DNA of 36,747 nucleotides, from NCBI GenBank assembly GCA_030524585.1, contig JAUNGJ010000002.1, positions 84,406-121,152 of the forward strand. Reading direction: 5' to 3'. Below are positions 24,073-29,836 of the stretch, piece after piece. The first letter of the stretch is position 1. Each line of letters starts with the position of its first letter. The DNA comes from Eubacteriales bacterium. Lineage in GTDB: Bacteria > Bacillota > Clostridia > Lachnospirales > Lachnospiraceae. A program made the position numbers and the translations under genes. The notes beneath the pieces are model-generated. The model was not told where the DNA came from, made no database searches, and saw nothing but the letters and a program-made list of their open reading frames with translations.

Positions 24073-24085
24073 GGAGGCGAAGGAT

Positions 24086-24568
24086 ATGGGAATTGGACCG
24101 TCAACCAAAGAGACATCATTACATCATTTTAGAGATCCTTTGCTGGAGGTAGTTGCAGAGGACACGGATCTGGATCTTATGGGAATACTTCTGGTAGGTA
24201 CACCGGATGACAATAAAGATAAGATGCTGGTGGGAACGAGAGCTGCGGTATGGGCAGAGGCAATGCGTGCGGACGGCGTTATTATTTCCTCCGACGGATG
24301 GGGAAATAGTGATGTGGATTATACCAACACCTGTGAGCAGATCGGTATCAGAGGAATTCCGGTAACTGGCTTGAATTTTAGCGGAACAGTAGCGCAGTTT
24401 GTTGTTGTGAATGATTATCTGGATGGAATTGTAGATATTAATAAGAGCGCAGATGGTACAGAGACCAATGTTGTAGGAGAGAACAACATGGTTCGTCTGG
24501 ATTGCCTGAAAGCAAAAGCGCTTCTTAAGCTGAAGATGAGACAGAAGGATCAGCAGGAAGGAAGATAG
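24086..24568 (+). CDS. prdE: Proline reductase cluster protein PrdE (PrdA-like, C-terminal half)
   Basis: A 160-residue protein paralogous to the part of PrdA after its cleavage site. It starts MGIGPSTKETSLHHFRDPLLE, against CIGPASKEMSRHYWREPLVLE in PrdA from Cys419. Later blocks also match (CEQIGIRGIPVTGLNFSG against IEQIGMRGIPVVGMSYCA, and VVGENNMVRLDCLKAKALLKLKM near the end). The initiator Met-Gly replaces the PrdA Cys, so no pyruvoyl group can form. AAGGAGGCGAAGG precedes the ATG. With PrdD it probably forms a heteromer shaped like processed PrdA. It is followed by two terminators. Confidence 0.9.
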   Translation: MGIGPSTKETSLHHFRDPLLEVVAEDTDLDLMGILLVGTPDDNKDKMLVGTRAAVWAEAMRADGVIISSDGWGNSDVDYTNTCEQIGIRGIPVTGLNFSGTVAQFVVVNDYLDGIVDINKSADGTETNVVGENNMVRLDCLKAKALLKLKMRQKDQQEGR

Positions 24569-24593
24569 TCTGTAACAGGAATCGGGGAAAATT

Positions 24594-24630
24594 ATGCAGA
24601 AGGACGCGTCAGTGGCGCGTCTTTCTGCAT
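24594..24630 (+). terminator. First terminator after prdE
   Basis: ATGCAGAAGGACGCG (24594-24608) pairs with CGCGTCTTTCTGCAT (24616-24630), one G:U, loop TCAGTGG. Few T residues follow, so it may work together with the next hairpin. Confidence 0.8.
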
Positions 24631-24645
24631 ATTAGGGTATAAAGA

Positions 24646-24677
24646 AAAAGCACGGCATATCGCTATGTCGTGTTTTT
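24646..24677. terminator. Second terminator after prdE
   Basis: AAAAGCACGGCATA and TATGTCGTGTTTTT (24646-24659 with 24664-24677) form a 14-bp stem with two G:U pairs and the loop TCGC. T-rich tails on both strands suggest bidirectional function. Confidence 0.85.
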
Positions 24678-24680
24678 TCT

Positions 24681-24850
24681 TTGGTATGTCATTGAGAGGT
24701 TTTTCCTCGTTGCATTGCAGCCTGTATTATATACAAAGCTTGGGGAATGCTCCTCTTTAAAGAGGGAATTATATATAAATTGGAGTTGGCTGTCACACGG
24801 TATTCTTGGGGAAAAATCGGTGACAGAATAACTGCAATAACAACCAATAT
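24681..24850. other. Noncoding stretch between terminators
   Basis: No supported gene. It holds a perfect 14-bp palindrome CCTCTTTAAAGAGG (24752-24765) and a 7-bp stem CTGTCAC (24790-24796) / GTGACAG (24820-24826). A weak reading frame starting at 24665 lies inside the terminator and has no ribosome binding site. It may be remnant DNA or a short RNA; nothing decides between them. Confidence 0.4.
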
Positions 24851-24852
24851 AA

Positions 24853-24886
24853 AAAAGGCAGTTTCCCTATTGGAAAACCGCCTTTG
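24853..24886 (-). terminator. Terminator of the YcxB-like gene
   Basis: On the minus strand, AAAGGCGGTTTTCC pairs with GGAAACTGCCTTT (one mismatch, one bulge) and is followed by TTTATATTGG. It lies about 75 nt after the minus-strand gene ending at 24961. Confidence 0.75.
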
Positions 24887-24960
24887 GTTTAATACTTTAT
24901 TAGTATAGCATGTAATGCAACAAGTGTCAAATGTTATTTGATTAAAAATATTTTCTATTA

Positions 24961-25524
24961 TTATTTGTCAAACATCGGAGCGATAGGCCCATAGGTGATT
25001 TCGGGATGATTATCAAGCATCCATTGTTTAAAACTGTCAGCGTCACCTTCGGTGAAGCATGATTTGTCGAGCATAACGCCTTCGCTATATTCATCAGTTG
25101 CCAGTTTGAAAAACGATTTGGCCTCTTCAAACTTCAGGATTTCTTTCCATTCAACTTTATTATTAATCTTTCCGTTGATATACAGGGAGATATTTTTCTC
25201 ACCGACAATTACTTTACATGCCCAATCCTTGCCGTCGAAATATTGCTGCCTGGTTACTCGAAATGTTTTGTCGGCATGCATCCATCTGAAAAATATTCCT
25301 CTGTATACTGCGACGAACGTCAGGAAAGCTCCGATTGTCTGCCATCTCGCAGGAGCATCTACCATTTTAAAGTATATCCAGCCAAATACTCCGGCGGCAA
25401 AAATGAAGCAATATACATAAAAAATAGGTAATTTCCAGAACTTAGGAGTTGCCCACTTATCAAAACGTCTTCGATCCATTACATATTCATTTATGAACAT
25501 ATTACTATCCTCGATTTCTTTCAT
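24961..25524 (-). CDS. YcxB-like membrane protein
   Basis: A 187-residue protein with two adjacent transmembrane segments near residues 33-50 (IFYVYCFIFAAGVFGWIYF) and 62-78. A cytosolic C-terminal strand-rich domain matches the YcxB-like pattern (VEWKEILKFEEAKSFFKLATDE, then LDKSCFTEGDADSFKQWM). The family is uncharacterised; members are often single genes. The start at 25524 follows CAGGGAATTGAT; a second ATG 24 nt later follows GAGGA and cannot be excluded. It sits between the prd block and the TSUP-like permeases, with its own terminator. A role in proline metabolism is not indicated. Confidence 0.65.
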   Translation of the reverse strand: MKEIEDSNMFINEYVMDRRRFDKWATPKFWKLPIFYVYCFIFAAGVFGWIYFKMVDAPARWQTIGAFLTFVAVYRGIFFRWMHADKTFRVTRQQYFDGKDWACKVIVGEKNISLYINGKINNKVEWKEILKFEEAKSFFKLATDEYSEGVMLDKSCFTEGDADSFKQWMLDNHPEITYGPIAPMFDK

Positions 25525-25533
25525 ATCAATTCC

Positions 25534-25547
25534 CTGTTCCGGAACAG
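25534..25547. repeat. Perfect 14-bp palindrome before the YcxB-like gene
   Basis: CTGTTCCGGAACAG lies 10 nt before the minus-strand start at 25524, overlapping its ribosome binding site. It could be an operator or an RNA hairpin that hides the site. Confidence 0.5.
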
Positions 25548-25573
25548 AAAATTGTAATTCTTAAATTATATAA

Positions 25574-25598
25574 ATGGCTGCCCGGTCAGGACAGCCAT
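25574..25598 (-). terminator. Terminator of the first TSUP-like gene
   Basis: On the minus strand, ATGGCTGTCC pairs with GGGCAGCCAT (one G:U) around TGACC, followed by TTTATAT. It is 32 nt after the stop at 25631. Confidence 0.8.
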
Positions 25599-25630
25599 CT
25601 ATGTAAATAAAATTCGTACTTGATATTTGC

Positions 25631-26521
25631 TTAAGCTATTCCAGCCTTCTTATCTTTGTTAGCAGCGCTAAGCAGTGAGTAAGATGTCCACAGAAGAACT
25701 ACGCAAATAAGGTTAATCAGCCAGAACATTGGCAGGCTTGTAACGAGCTTCCAAGCGATAAATACACCGATACATCCACCGATAGCATTACCAACTGTAT
25801 GTGCTACGTCGTATCTGTGAGTCTTGATGAACTCGATAGAGCAGGCTGGCATCAGAACAGCACAGGATCCCATAAATACTGGGAAGCAGGCGCCGGCATC
25901 AACACCAAGTAACAGACATGTAGCCATACATGGTGCATACAGACCAAAACCGATGTCCATCAAAGCGCCCCATAAGATGTTCAGAGCAGCGGCAACGATC
26001 AGCTTCCAGCCTGACAAACCGGTAGCAGTACCGATAATTCCGAATGGTCCAACACCCATGTTCTTGCAAAGCATGATAATGGCAAGAGGAATCATAACGG
26101 TACCAAGAGCGTATCTGATCTTGTTACGTGGCCATTTTGTTACGATAGTAGCGAATCCGAAAGAACCGATAGCTGCACAAACGTACATAATCCACAGGAA
26201 CAACGGATCACAGTCTACAGAGGCTGTGAAGATAAATGCCTCGAAAATAACCGGGAAAGTATCTCCGACATTCAGAGTACCCGGAATATCGATATCATCG
26301 ATCTGGTTGAATAATTTGTACATAAATGTAGATGGTGCAAAAGAACCACAGCCAAGTGTATCAAGGAAGTTGGCGATAATACCTACCGTAAATGCAGATG
26401 CCCACTGTTTGCCGGTTGCGCTTTTGAGCTGCTCCATACGGTTCTTGCCGATATCAGCGATAAGTCCGATACCGGTTCCGGCAGCCAAAACACCAAGTAA
26501 AATTTGAATTGCTAATAACAT
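25631..26521 (-). CDS. TSUP (TauE/SafE)-like permease, paralogue 1
   Basis: A 296-residue polytopic membrane protein with about eight helices. It is clearly paralogous to the protein at 26992-27864. Shared blocks are ANFLDTLGCGSFA, DIPGTLNVGDTFPVI, VGPFGIIGTATGLSG, GFGLYAPCMATCLLLG, and CFPVFMGSCAVLMPACSIEFIK. It resembles distant sulphite-exporter TauE/SafE family proteins, though the classic TSUP glycine signature is not obvious. The substrate is unknown. Its place beside proline reductase genes suggests transport of proline, a proline derivative or 5-aminovalerate (inference). GGAGGAGG precedes the ATG. Confidence 0.7.
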   Translation of the reverse strand: MLLAIQILLGVLAAGTGIGLIADIGKNRMEQLKSATGKQWASAFTVGIIANFLDTLGCGSFAPSTFMYKLFNQIDDIDIPGTLNVGDTFPVIFEAFIFTASVDCDPLFLWIMYVCAAIGSFGFATIVTKWPRNKIRYALGTVMIPLAIIMLCKNMGVGPFGIIGTATGLSGWKLIVAAALNILWGALMDIGFGLYAPCMATCLLLGVDAGACFPVFMGSCAVLMPACSIEFIKTHRYDVAHTVGNAIGGCIGVFIAWKLVTSLPMFWLINLICVVLLWTSYSLLSAANKDKKAGIA

Positions 26522-26626
26522 GTTTTCTTTACCTCCTCCAGATTAGAAAAATATGAAATTGTCAGTGAATTTAGATTTCATAACCGCCCCCGATTGCAAT
26601 TATTAAAAAAATCTTAATTCGTTATA

Positions 26627-26655
26627 ATTGTAACATTTTTGCTGGTAAAGGTCAA
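26627..26655 (-). promoter_or_regulatory. Promoter of the first TSUP-like gene
   Basis: On the minus strand, TTGACC (26655-26650), a 17-nt spacer, and TACAAT (26632-26627). The predicted leader is about 100 nt. Confidence 0.75.
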
Positions 26656-26733
26656 CTGAAACATAGAAAAAATAAATTGATTAATTGGACAAATTGAATA
26701 AATTTCAGAATAAATAATCTGCAGATATAAAAG

Positions 26734-26759
26734 ACGGCTTCCCGATATTGAGAAGCCGT
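26734..26759 (-). terminator. Terminator of the 28-residue ORF
   Basis: On the minus strand, ACGGCTTC pairs with GAAGCCGT around a 10-nt loop, followed by CTTTTATATC. It is 17 nt after the small ORF stop at 26776. Confidence 0.85.
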
Positions 26760-26775
26760 TCCTGTCGCCAAAATT

Positions 26776-26862
26776 CTAAAATTCAGCGTCTCTTTTTACA
26801 ATTGATACTGCTCCGGCAGCGCTGTAGGCAAAAAAGATTGCTGCACATGTCCATCCAAGCAT
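26776..26862 (-). CDS. Predicted 28-residue small membrane protein (MLGWT type)
   Basis: A 28-codon gene encoding MLGWTCAAIFFAYSAAG followed by AVSIVKRDAEF. It is one hydrophobic helix of about 20 residues with a charged C-terminus, so it is probably a single-pass membrane peptide. The start follows GGGAGGGAAAGAAA on the minus strand. It has its own promoter (26914-26941) and its own terminator (26734-26759), strong evidence for a real transcript. The peptide at 29634-29705 shares M-x-G-W-T, Tyr13, Ala16 and a VK near the end. Function is unknown. By place it could be a small subunit or regulator of the adjacent TSUP-like or NSS transporters (inference). Confidence 0.65.
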   Translation of the reverse strand: MLGWTCAAIFFAYSAAGAVSIVKRDAEF

Positions 26863-26913
26863 TTTCTTTCCCTCCCTAATTTAGAATCCTTTTATTTCAT
26901 TCCTTCCAAAAGT

Positions 26914-26941
26914 ACTATAGCACAGACGGAATGATTTGCAA
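26914..26941 (-). promoter_or_regulatory. Promoter of the 28-residue ORF
   Basis: On the minus strand, TTGCAA (26941-26936), a 16-nt spacer and TATAGT (26919-26914), about 50 nt before the small ORF start. Confidence 0.6.
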
Positions 26942-26991
26942 AATGCTGTTTTTTCATATTCGGTATAAGGGATTCTAATAGAGAGCGGACT

Positions 26992-27864
26992 CTATTTTTT
27001 CCCGCCTCTGGCGTCATTGAAGAACATGATTGCGCAGATAATCATTACTATGCATACCAGATAGGTAAGCAAAGTAAGGGGCAGGGATGTTACGATAAAT
27101 CCGGCAATCAGTACGCCGATAACTCCGCTGATGATCATTGGGATGGTGGCACCTCTGTGATATTTGCCTTCTTTCACAAAGGTGATTCCGGCAGAAGGCA
27201 TCAGGTATGCACAGGAACCCATCATTACCGGGAATGCCACATCCGCGCTCATGCCGAGCAGTAGAACGAGAGCCATACATGGGGCGTACAGACCGATGCC
27301 GGCAGTCATAAGTGCTCCCAGGAAGAAGTTGGCAACAACACCTACAATCAGCATTGCACCGGATAATCCTCTTGCGGTTCCGATAATGCCAAATGGGCCG
27401 AAAGCGTTAATCTTACACAGAGTGATTGCGGCTACGATAATCAGGGCGATACCCATGATGACACGAATCTTCATAATGTCCAGCCTGGAGATAATTTTAG
27501 CGCCAATGGTAGCTCCAATTGCAGAGGCAGCAATCATAAGTACCAATGTGAGAGTATCCATCTCGATTCTCTGAATAAAAATGGTAGCTTCGGTGATGAC
27601 CGGAATAGCGAAAGCTACATTCAGGGTACCCGGGATCAGATCATCGGAATTGGATTTGGTAAATTTCCAGGCGGTCGTTGCAATTGCGAAGCTTCCGATG
27701 CCCAGAGTGTCAAAGAAGTTGGCGACAGCGCTGATGATTACATTGTGCGCCATTTTGTCCTTCTTGAGTTCTCCTTTATGGGCAAGGACATCTTTCACTA
27801 ATATAATGAAAAAGATGGCGGTATAGGCCCATAGGATGATAAGTAGAATTGTTGCTGCATTCAT
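26992..27864 (-). CDS. TSUP (TauE/SafE)-like permease, paralogue 2
   Basis: A 290-residue polytopic membrane protein with about eight helices, paralogous to the one at 25631-26521. It shares ANFFDTLGIGSFA, LIPGTLNVAFAIPVI, FGPFGIIGTARGLSG, GIGLYAPCMALVLLLG and AFPVMMGSCAYLMPSAGITFVKE. The two may act as a pair or as separate carriers. The start at 27864 is chosen because AAAGGAGGACTTATCT precedes it; the in-frame codon at 27915 lies in the upstream terminator. It ends GGKK at the membrane-cytosol border. The substrate is unknown; proximity to prd, NSS and putP genes points to amino acids (inference). Confidence 0.7.
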   Translation of the reverse strand: MNAATILLIILWAYTAIFFIILVKDVLAHKGELKKDKMAHNVIISAVANFFDTLGIGSFAIATTAWKFTKSNSDDLIPGTLNVAFAIPVITEATIFIQRIEMDTLTLVLMIAASAIGATIGAKIISRLDIMKIRVIMGIALIIVAAITLCKINAFGPFGIIGTARGLSGAMLIVGVVANFFLGALMTAGIGLYAPCMALVLLLGMSADVAFPVMMGSCAYLMPSAGITFVKEGKYHRGATIPMIISGVIGVLIAGFIVTSLPLTLLTYLVCIVMIICAIMFFNDARGGKK

Positions 27865-27900
27865 AGATAAGTCCTCCTTTAGATAAAATATATAAAAGAA

Positions 27901-27940
27901 AAAGGCGTATATCAATTCATATGTACTGATAGCCGCCTTT
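27901..27940 (-). terminator. Terminator or attenuator between NSS and TSUP-like genes
   Basis: On the minus strand, AAAGGCG (27940-27934) pairs with CGCCTTT (27907-27901), with an inner TATCA/TGATA stem, followed by TTCTTTTA. It lies between the NSS stop and the permease ribosome binding site. No separate permease promoter was found in the 100-nt gap, so read-through may feed the permease. Confidence 0.75.
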
Positions 27941-27964
27941 AGCCTTTTTGAAATTGAGTTGTTT

Positions 27965-29332
27965 CTATTTTATAAAACCAAATACATTCAGAATTACAAT
28001 AACCATAAATACCGGAACTACTACCATGGTAAGAATTTTGTCATACAGGGTAATTCTTCCATGCTTTCCGTTGTTGGTAAGCTCCTTCTCATATTCCTTG
28101 AAGCCCCATACTTTGGCAACGAATAAGCAGACCAGCCAGCATCCCAGCGGAAGCAGTATGTATCCGGTAAAGGAATCCAGCCAATCGTACAGCCCTAATT
28201 TCATCATGCCGGATACGTCCAGCCATGGAAGCTGTACACCGCTTAAAGCGCCAAAACCGAGGGATACGAAAATGTTGCCGATGCCAATGATTACTGCGGT
28301 CAGGATGGTTCCCTTCTTCCTTCCCAGCTTACATTTGACTTCGAAGGTGCGGATGGCGATCTCGAAGAATGTAAATAAGGAAGAAATAACTGCAAATATA
28401 ATTGCCAGGAAGAAACAAATACCGATAATTCTTCCGCCCGGAAGTTTGCTGAAGATATCCGTCATTACCAGGAAGATCAGCGCAGGGCCTTTCTGGACAT
28501 CGACGCCTGCCGCAAATGCAGACGGGATAATAACGAATCCTGCAAGGACGGCTGCCAGAGTATCGAATACGGATACCATAATCGCGTCGGATCTCAGATT
28601 GTTTTCCTTCGGAATATTTGCGCCCAGTGTAGTAAAGATTCCCCATCCGATTCCGACGGAGAACAGTACCTGGGTAGCCGCCTGGGCAAATACGGAAAAG
28701 TTAAATTTGCTGAAATCCGGAAGCAGGTAATACTTCAGGCCTTCGATTGCGCCGTCTGTGACAAATAATGCCCAGATACCGCAGACAATCAGAAATACAA
28801 ACAATGCCGGGAGAAGAACCTTGCTCAGCTTTTCCACTACATTGGTAATTCCAAACAGAAGCATAATGCAGGTGAAGGCCAGCAGGATCAGCGCCCATAC
28901 AATCGGCTCGACAGTAGAGGTTGTAAAGTTGGTGAAAAAGGCCTGCTTGTCGGAACCGAAGTCGCCGCTTATGATGTACTGTGCGGCGTATTTCATAACC
29001 CAGCCGCCGATAACTACATAGTACATATTGATCATCAGAGTGCAGACAACGGCGATCCATCCGACAAAGCCCCACTTTTTATTGACGTTCTCAAAACAGG
29101 TTACCGTATCGGAAGCGCTGTGACGGCCGATAGCGGTTTCCATCTCAACCATTGGATGGGCCATCAGAGCAATGATGATAATGTAAACAATAAGGAAGAT
29201 GCCGCCGCCTCCCTGATAGGCCAGGTAGGGGAATTTCCAGATATTTCCAAGTCCGATAGAAGCTCCAGCGGCAACCATCAGATAGCCGAATCTCGAATTC
29301 CATTGTTGTGTTTGTTTGGTGTTGCTGCTCAT
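27965..29332 (-). CDS. NSS family sodium-dependent amino-acid symporter
   Basis: A 455-residue transporter of the neurotransmitter:sodium symporter family with 11-12 helices. TM1 carries FGYLMVAAGASIGLGNIWKFPYLAYQGGGG, with the unwound sodium/substrate site GASIGLGNIWKFP and the GGGG of TM2. TM6 shows QVLFSVGIGWGIFTTLGA, and TM8 has FEIAIR after SSLFTFF. This is close to bacterial members such as MhsT or TnaT-like carriers, which take hydrophobic or aromatic amino acids; the exact substrate is not decided. GGAGTG precedes the ATG. Its promoter (29430-29458) has an operator-like motif shared with putP, suggesting one regulator for both. Confidence 0.93.
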   Translation of the reverse strand: MSSNTKQTQQWNSRFGYLMVAAGASIGLGNIWKFPYLAYQGGGGIFLIVYIIIIALMAHPMVEMETAIGRHSASDTVTCFENVNKKWGFVGWIAVVCTLMINMYYVVIGGWVMKYAAQYIISGDFGSDKQAFFTNFTTSTVEPIVWALILLAFTCIMLLFGITNVVEKLSKVLLPALFVFLIVCGIWALFVTDGAIEGLKYYLLPDFSKFNFSVFAQAATQVLFSVGIGWGIFTTLGANIPKENNLRSDAIMVSVFDTLAAVLAGFVIIPSAFAAGVDVQKGPALIFLVMTDIFSKLPGGRIIGICFFLAIIFAVISSLFTFFEIAIRTFEVKCKLGRKKGTILTAVIIGIGNIFVSLGFGALSGVQLPWLDVSGMMKLGLYDWLDSFTGYILLPLGCWLVCLFVAKVWGFKEYEKELTNNGKHGRITLYDKILTMVVVPVFMVIVILNVFGFIK

Positions 29333-29429
29333 AAATTACACACTCCAATCTTTTTGATATAAGAAATAGAAAAAGGATGCTCTTCACTTCCTGTGAGAGC
29401 ACCCTTGCCTATCTCAATCCTCTTTATTG

Positions 29430-29458
29430 AGTATACGGCACTGTGAAATAAATGTCAA
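29430..29458 (-). promoter_or_regulatory. Promoter of the NSS symporter
   Basis: On the minus strand, a perfect TTGACA (29458-29453), a 17-nt spacer and TATACT (29435-29430). The leader is about 90 nt. Confidence 0.85.
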
Positions 29459-29474
29459 GAAGAAAATAAGAAAA

Positions 29475-29508
29475 TGTAATGAAGGCATTAGAAAGAATTA
29501 TGGCAAAA
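29475..29508 (-). promoter_or_regulatory. Operator-like motif upstream of the NSS promoter
   Basis: Reading the plus strand, it starts TGTAATG and contains the perfect dyad TAATG-N4-CATTA (29477-29490). It aligns over 34 nt with 31453-31486 at about 26 identities, and in both places starts 17 nt past the end of the -35 box. A related 13-mer AAGAAAACGTAAT is at 29524-29536. Position (centre near -60) fits a LysR-type activator site. Confidence 0.65.
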
Positions 29509-29557
29509 GCTGCCGATGGATATAAGAAAACGTAATATCAGTATGATAAAACCTCGT

Positions 29558-29586
29558 TTCCCAAATGCTGAAAAGATTATTATAAT
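29558..29586 (+). promoter_or_regulatory. Promoter of the 23-residue ORF
   Basis: TTCCCA (29558-29563), a 17-nt spacer and a perfect TATAAT (29581-29586), about 48 nt before the small ORF. It diverges from the NSS promoter with the operator-like motifs in between. Confidence 0.6.
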
Positions 29587-29633
29587 TTAAATCAGAAGGA
29601 AGGCATTGTCATTTGGTTAGAGGAGGTATTGAG

Positions 29634-29705
29634 ATGATTGGATGGACAATAGTTGGGGCTGTTGCACTTTACGGAATCGCATCTGTAGTTAAGAGCGAGT
29701 TATAG
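29634..29705 (+). CDS. Predicted 23-residue small membrane protein (MIGWT type)
   Basis: A 23-codon gene encoding MIGWTIVGAVALYGIASVV ending KSEL, a single hydrophobic helix with a charged tail. AGGAGG at 29621-29626 is spaced 7 nt from the ATG. It has its own promoter (29558-29586) and a strong terminator (29746-29783). It shares M-x-G-W-T, Tyr13, Ala16 and a VK near the end with the minus-strand 28-residue ORF at 26776-26862. Small transporter subunits such as MetS are known for the NSS family, but this sequence does not look like MetS. A role with the divergent NSS carrier or convergent PutP is inference from place. Confidence 0.65.
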   Translation: MIGWTIVGAVALYGIASVVKSEL

Positions 29706-29745
29706 AGATTCGTATTTTAGAACGAAAGTAATAGAATGTCATACG

Positions 29746-29783
29746 AAAAGGCGTAGATTCATAAAAATGAATCTACGCCTTTT
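29746..29783. terminator. Bidirectional terminator between the 23-residue ORF and putP
   Basis: AAAGGCGTAGATTCAT (29747-29762) pairs perfectly with ATGAATCTACGCCTTT (29767-29782) around AAAA. T-runs on both strands serve the small ORF (plus) and putP (minus). Confidence 0.92.
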
Positions 29784-29836
29784 TTCTCCCTGTTAAACAA
29801 AGGGTACGGTTACTTTTTTCTATGTAAATCTACCGA

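Noticed and set aside
24665-24760. A 31-codon plus-strand frame starting inside the second prdE terminator
   Set aside because: No ribosome binding site and its start lies in the terminator stem.
26671-26697. A third copy of the TGTAATG operator before the first TSUP-like promoter
   Set aside because: The site at the matching distance is only an AT-rich ATTAATT-type dyad; it lacks TGTAATG and the 13-mer.
27948-28730. A 260-codon plus-strand frame opposite the NSS gene
   Set aside because: Shadow frame; the minus-strand NSS protein has all family motifs, a promoter and a ribosome binding site.
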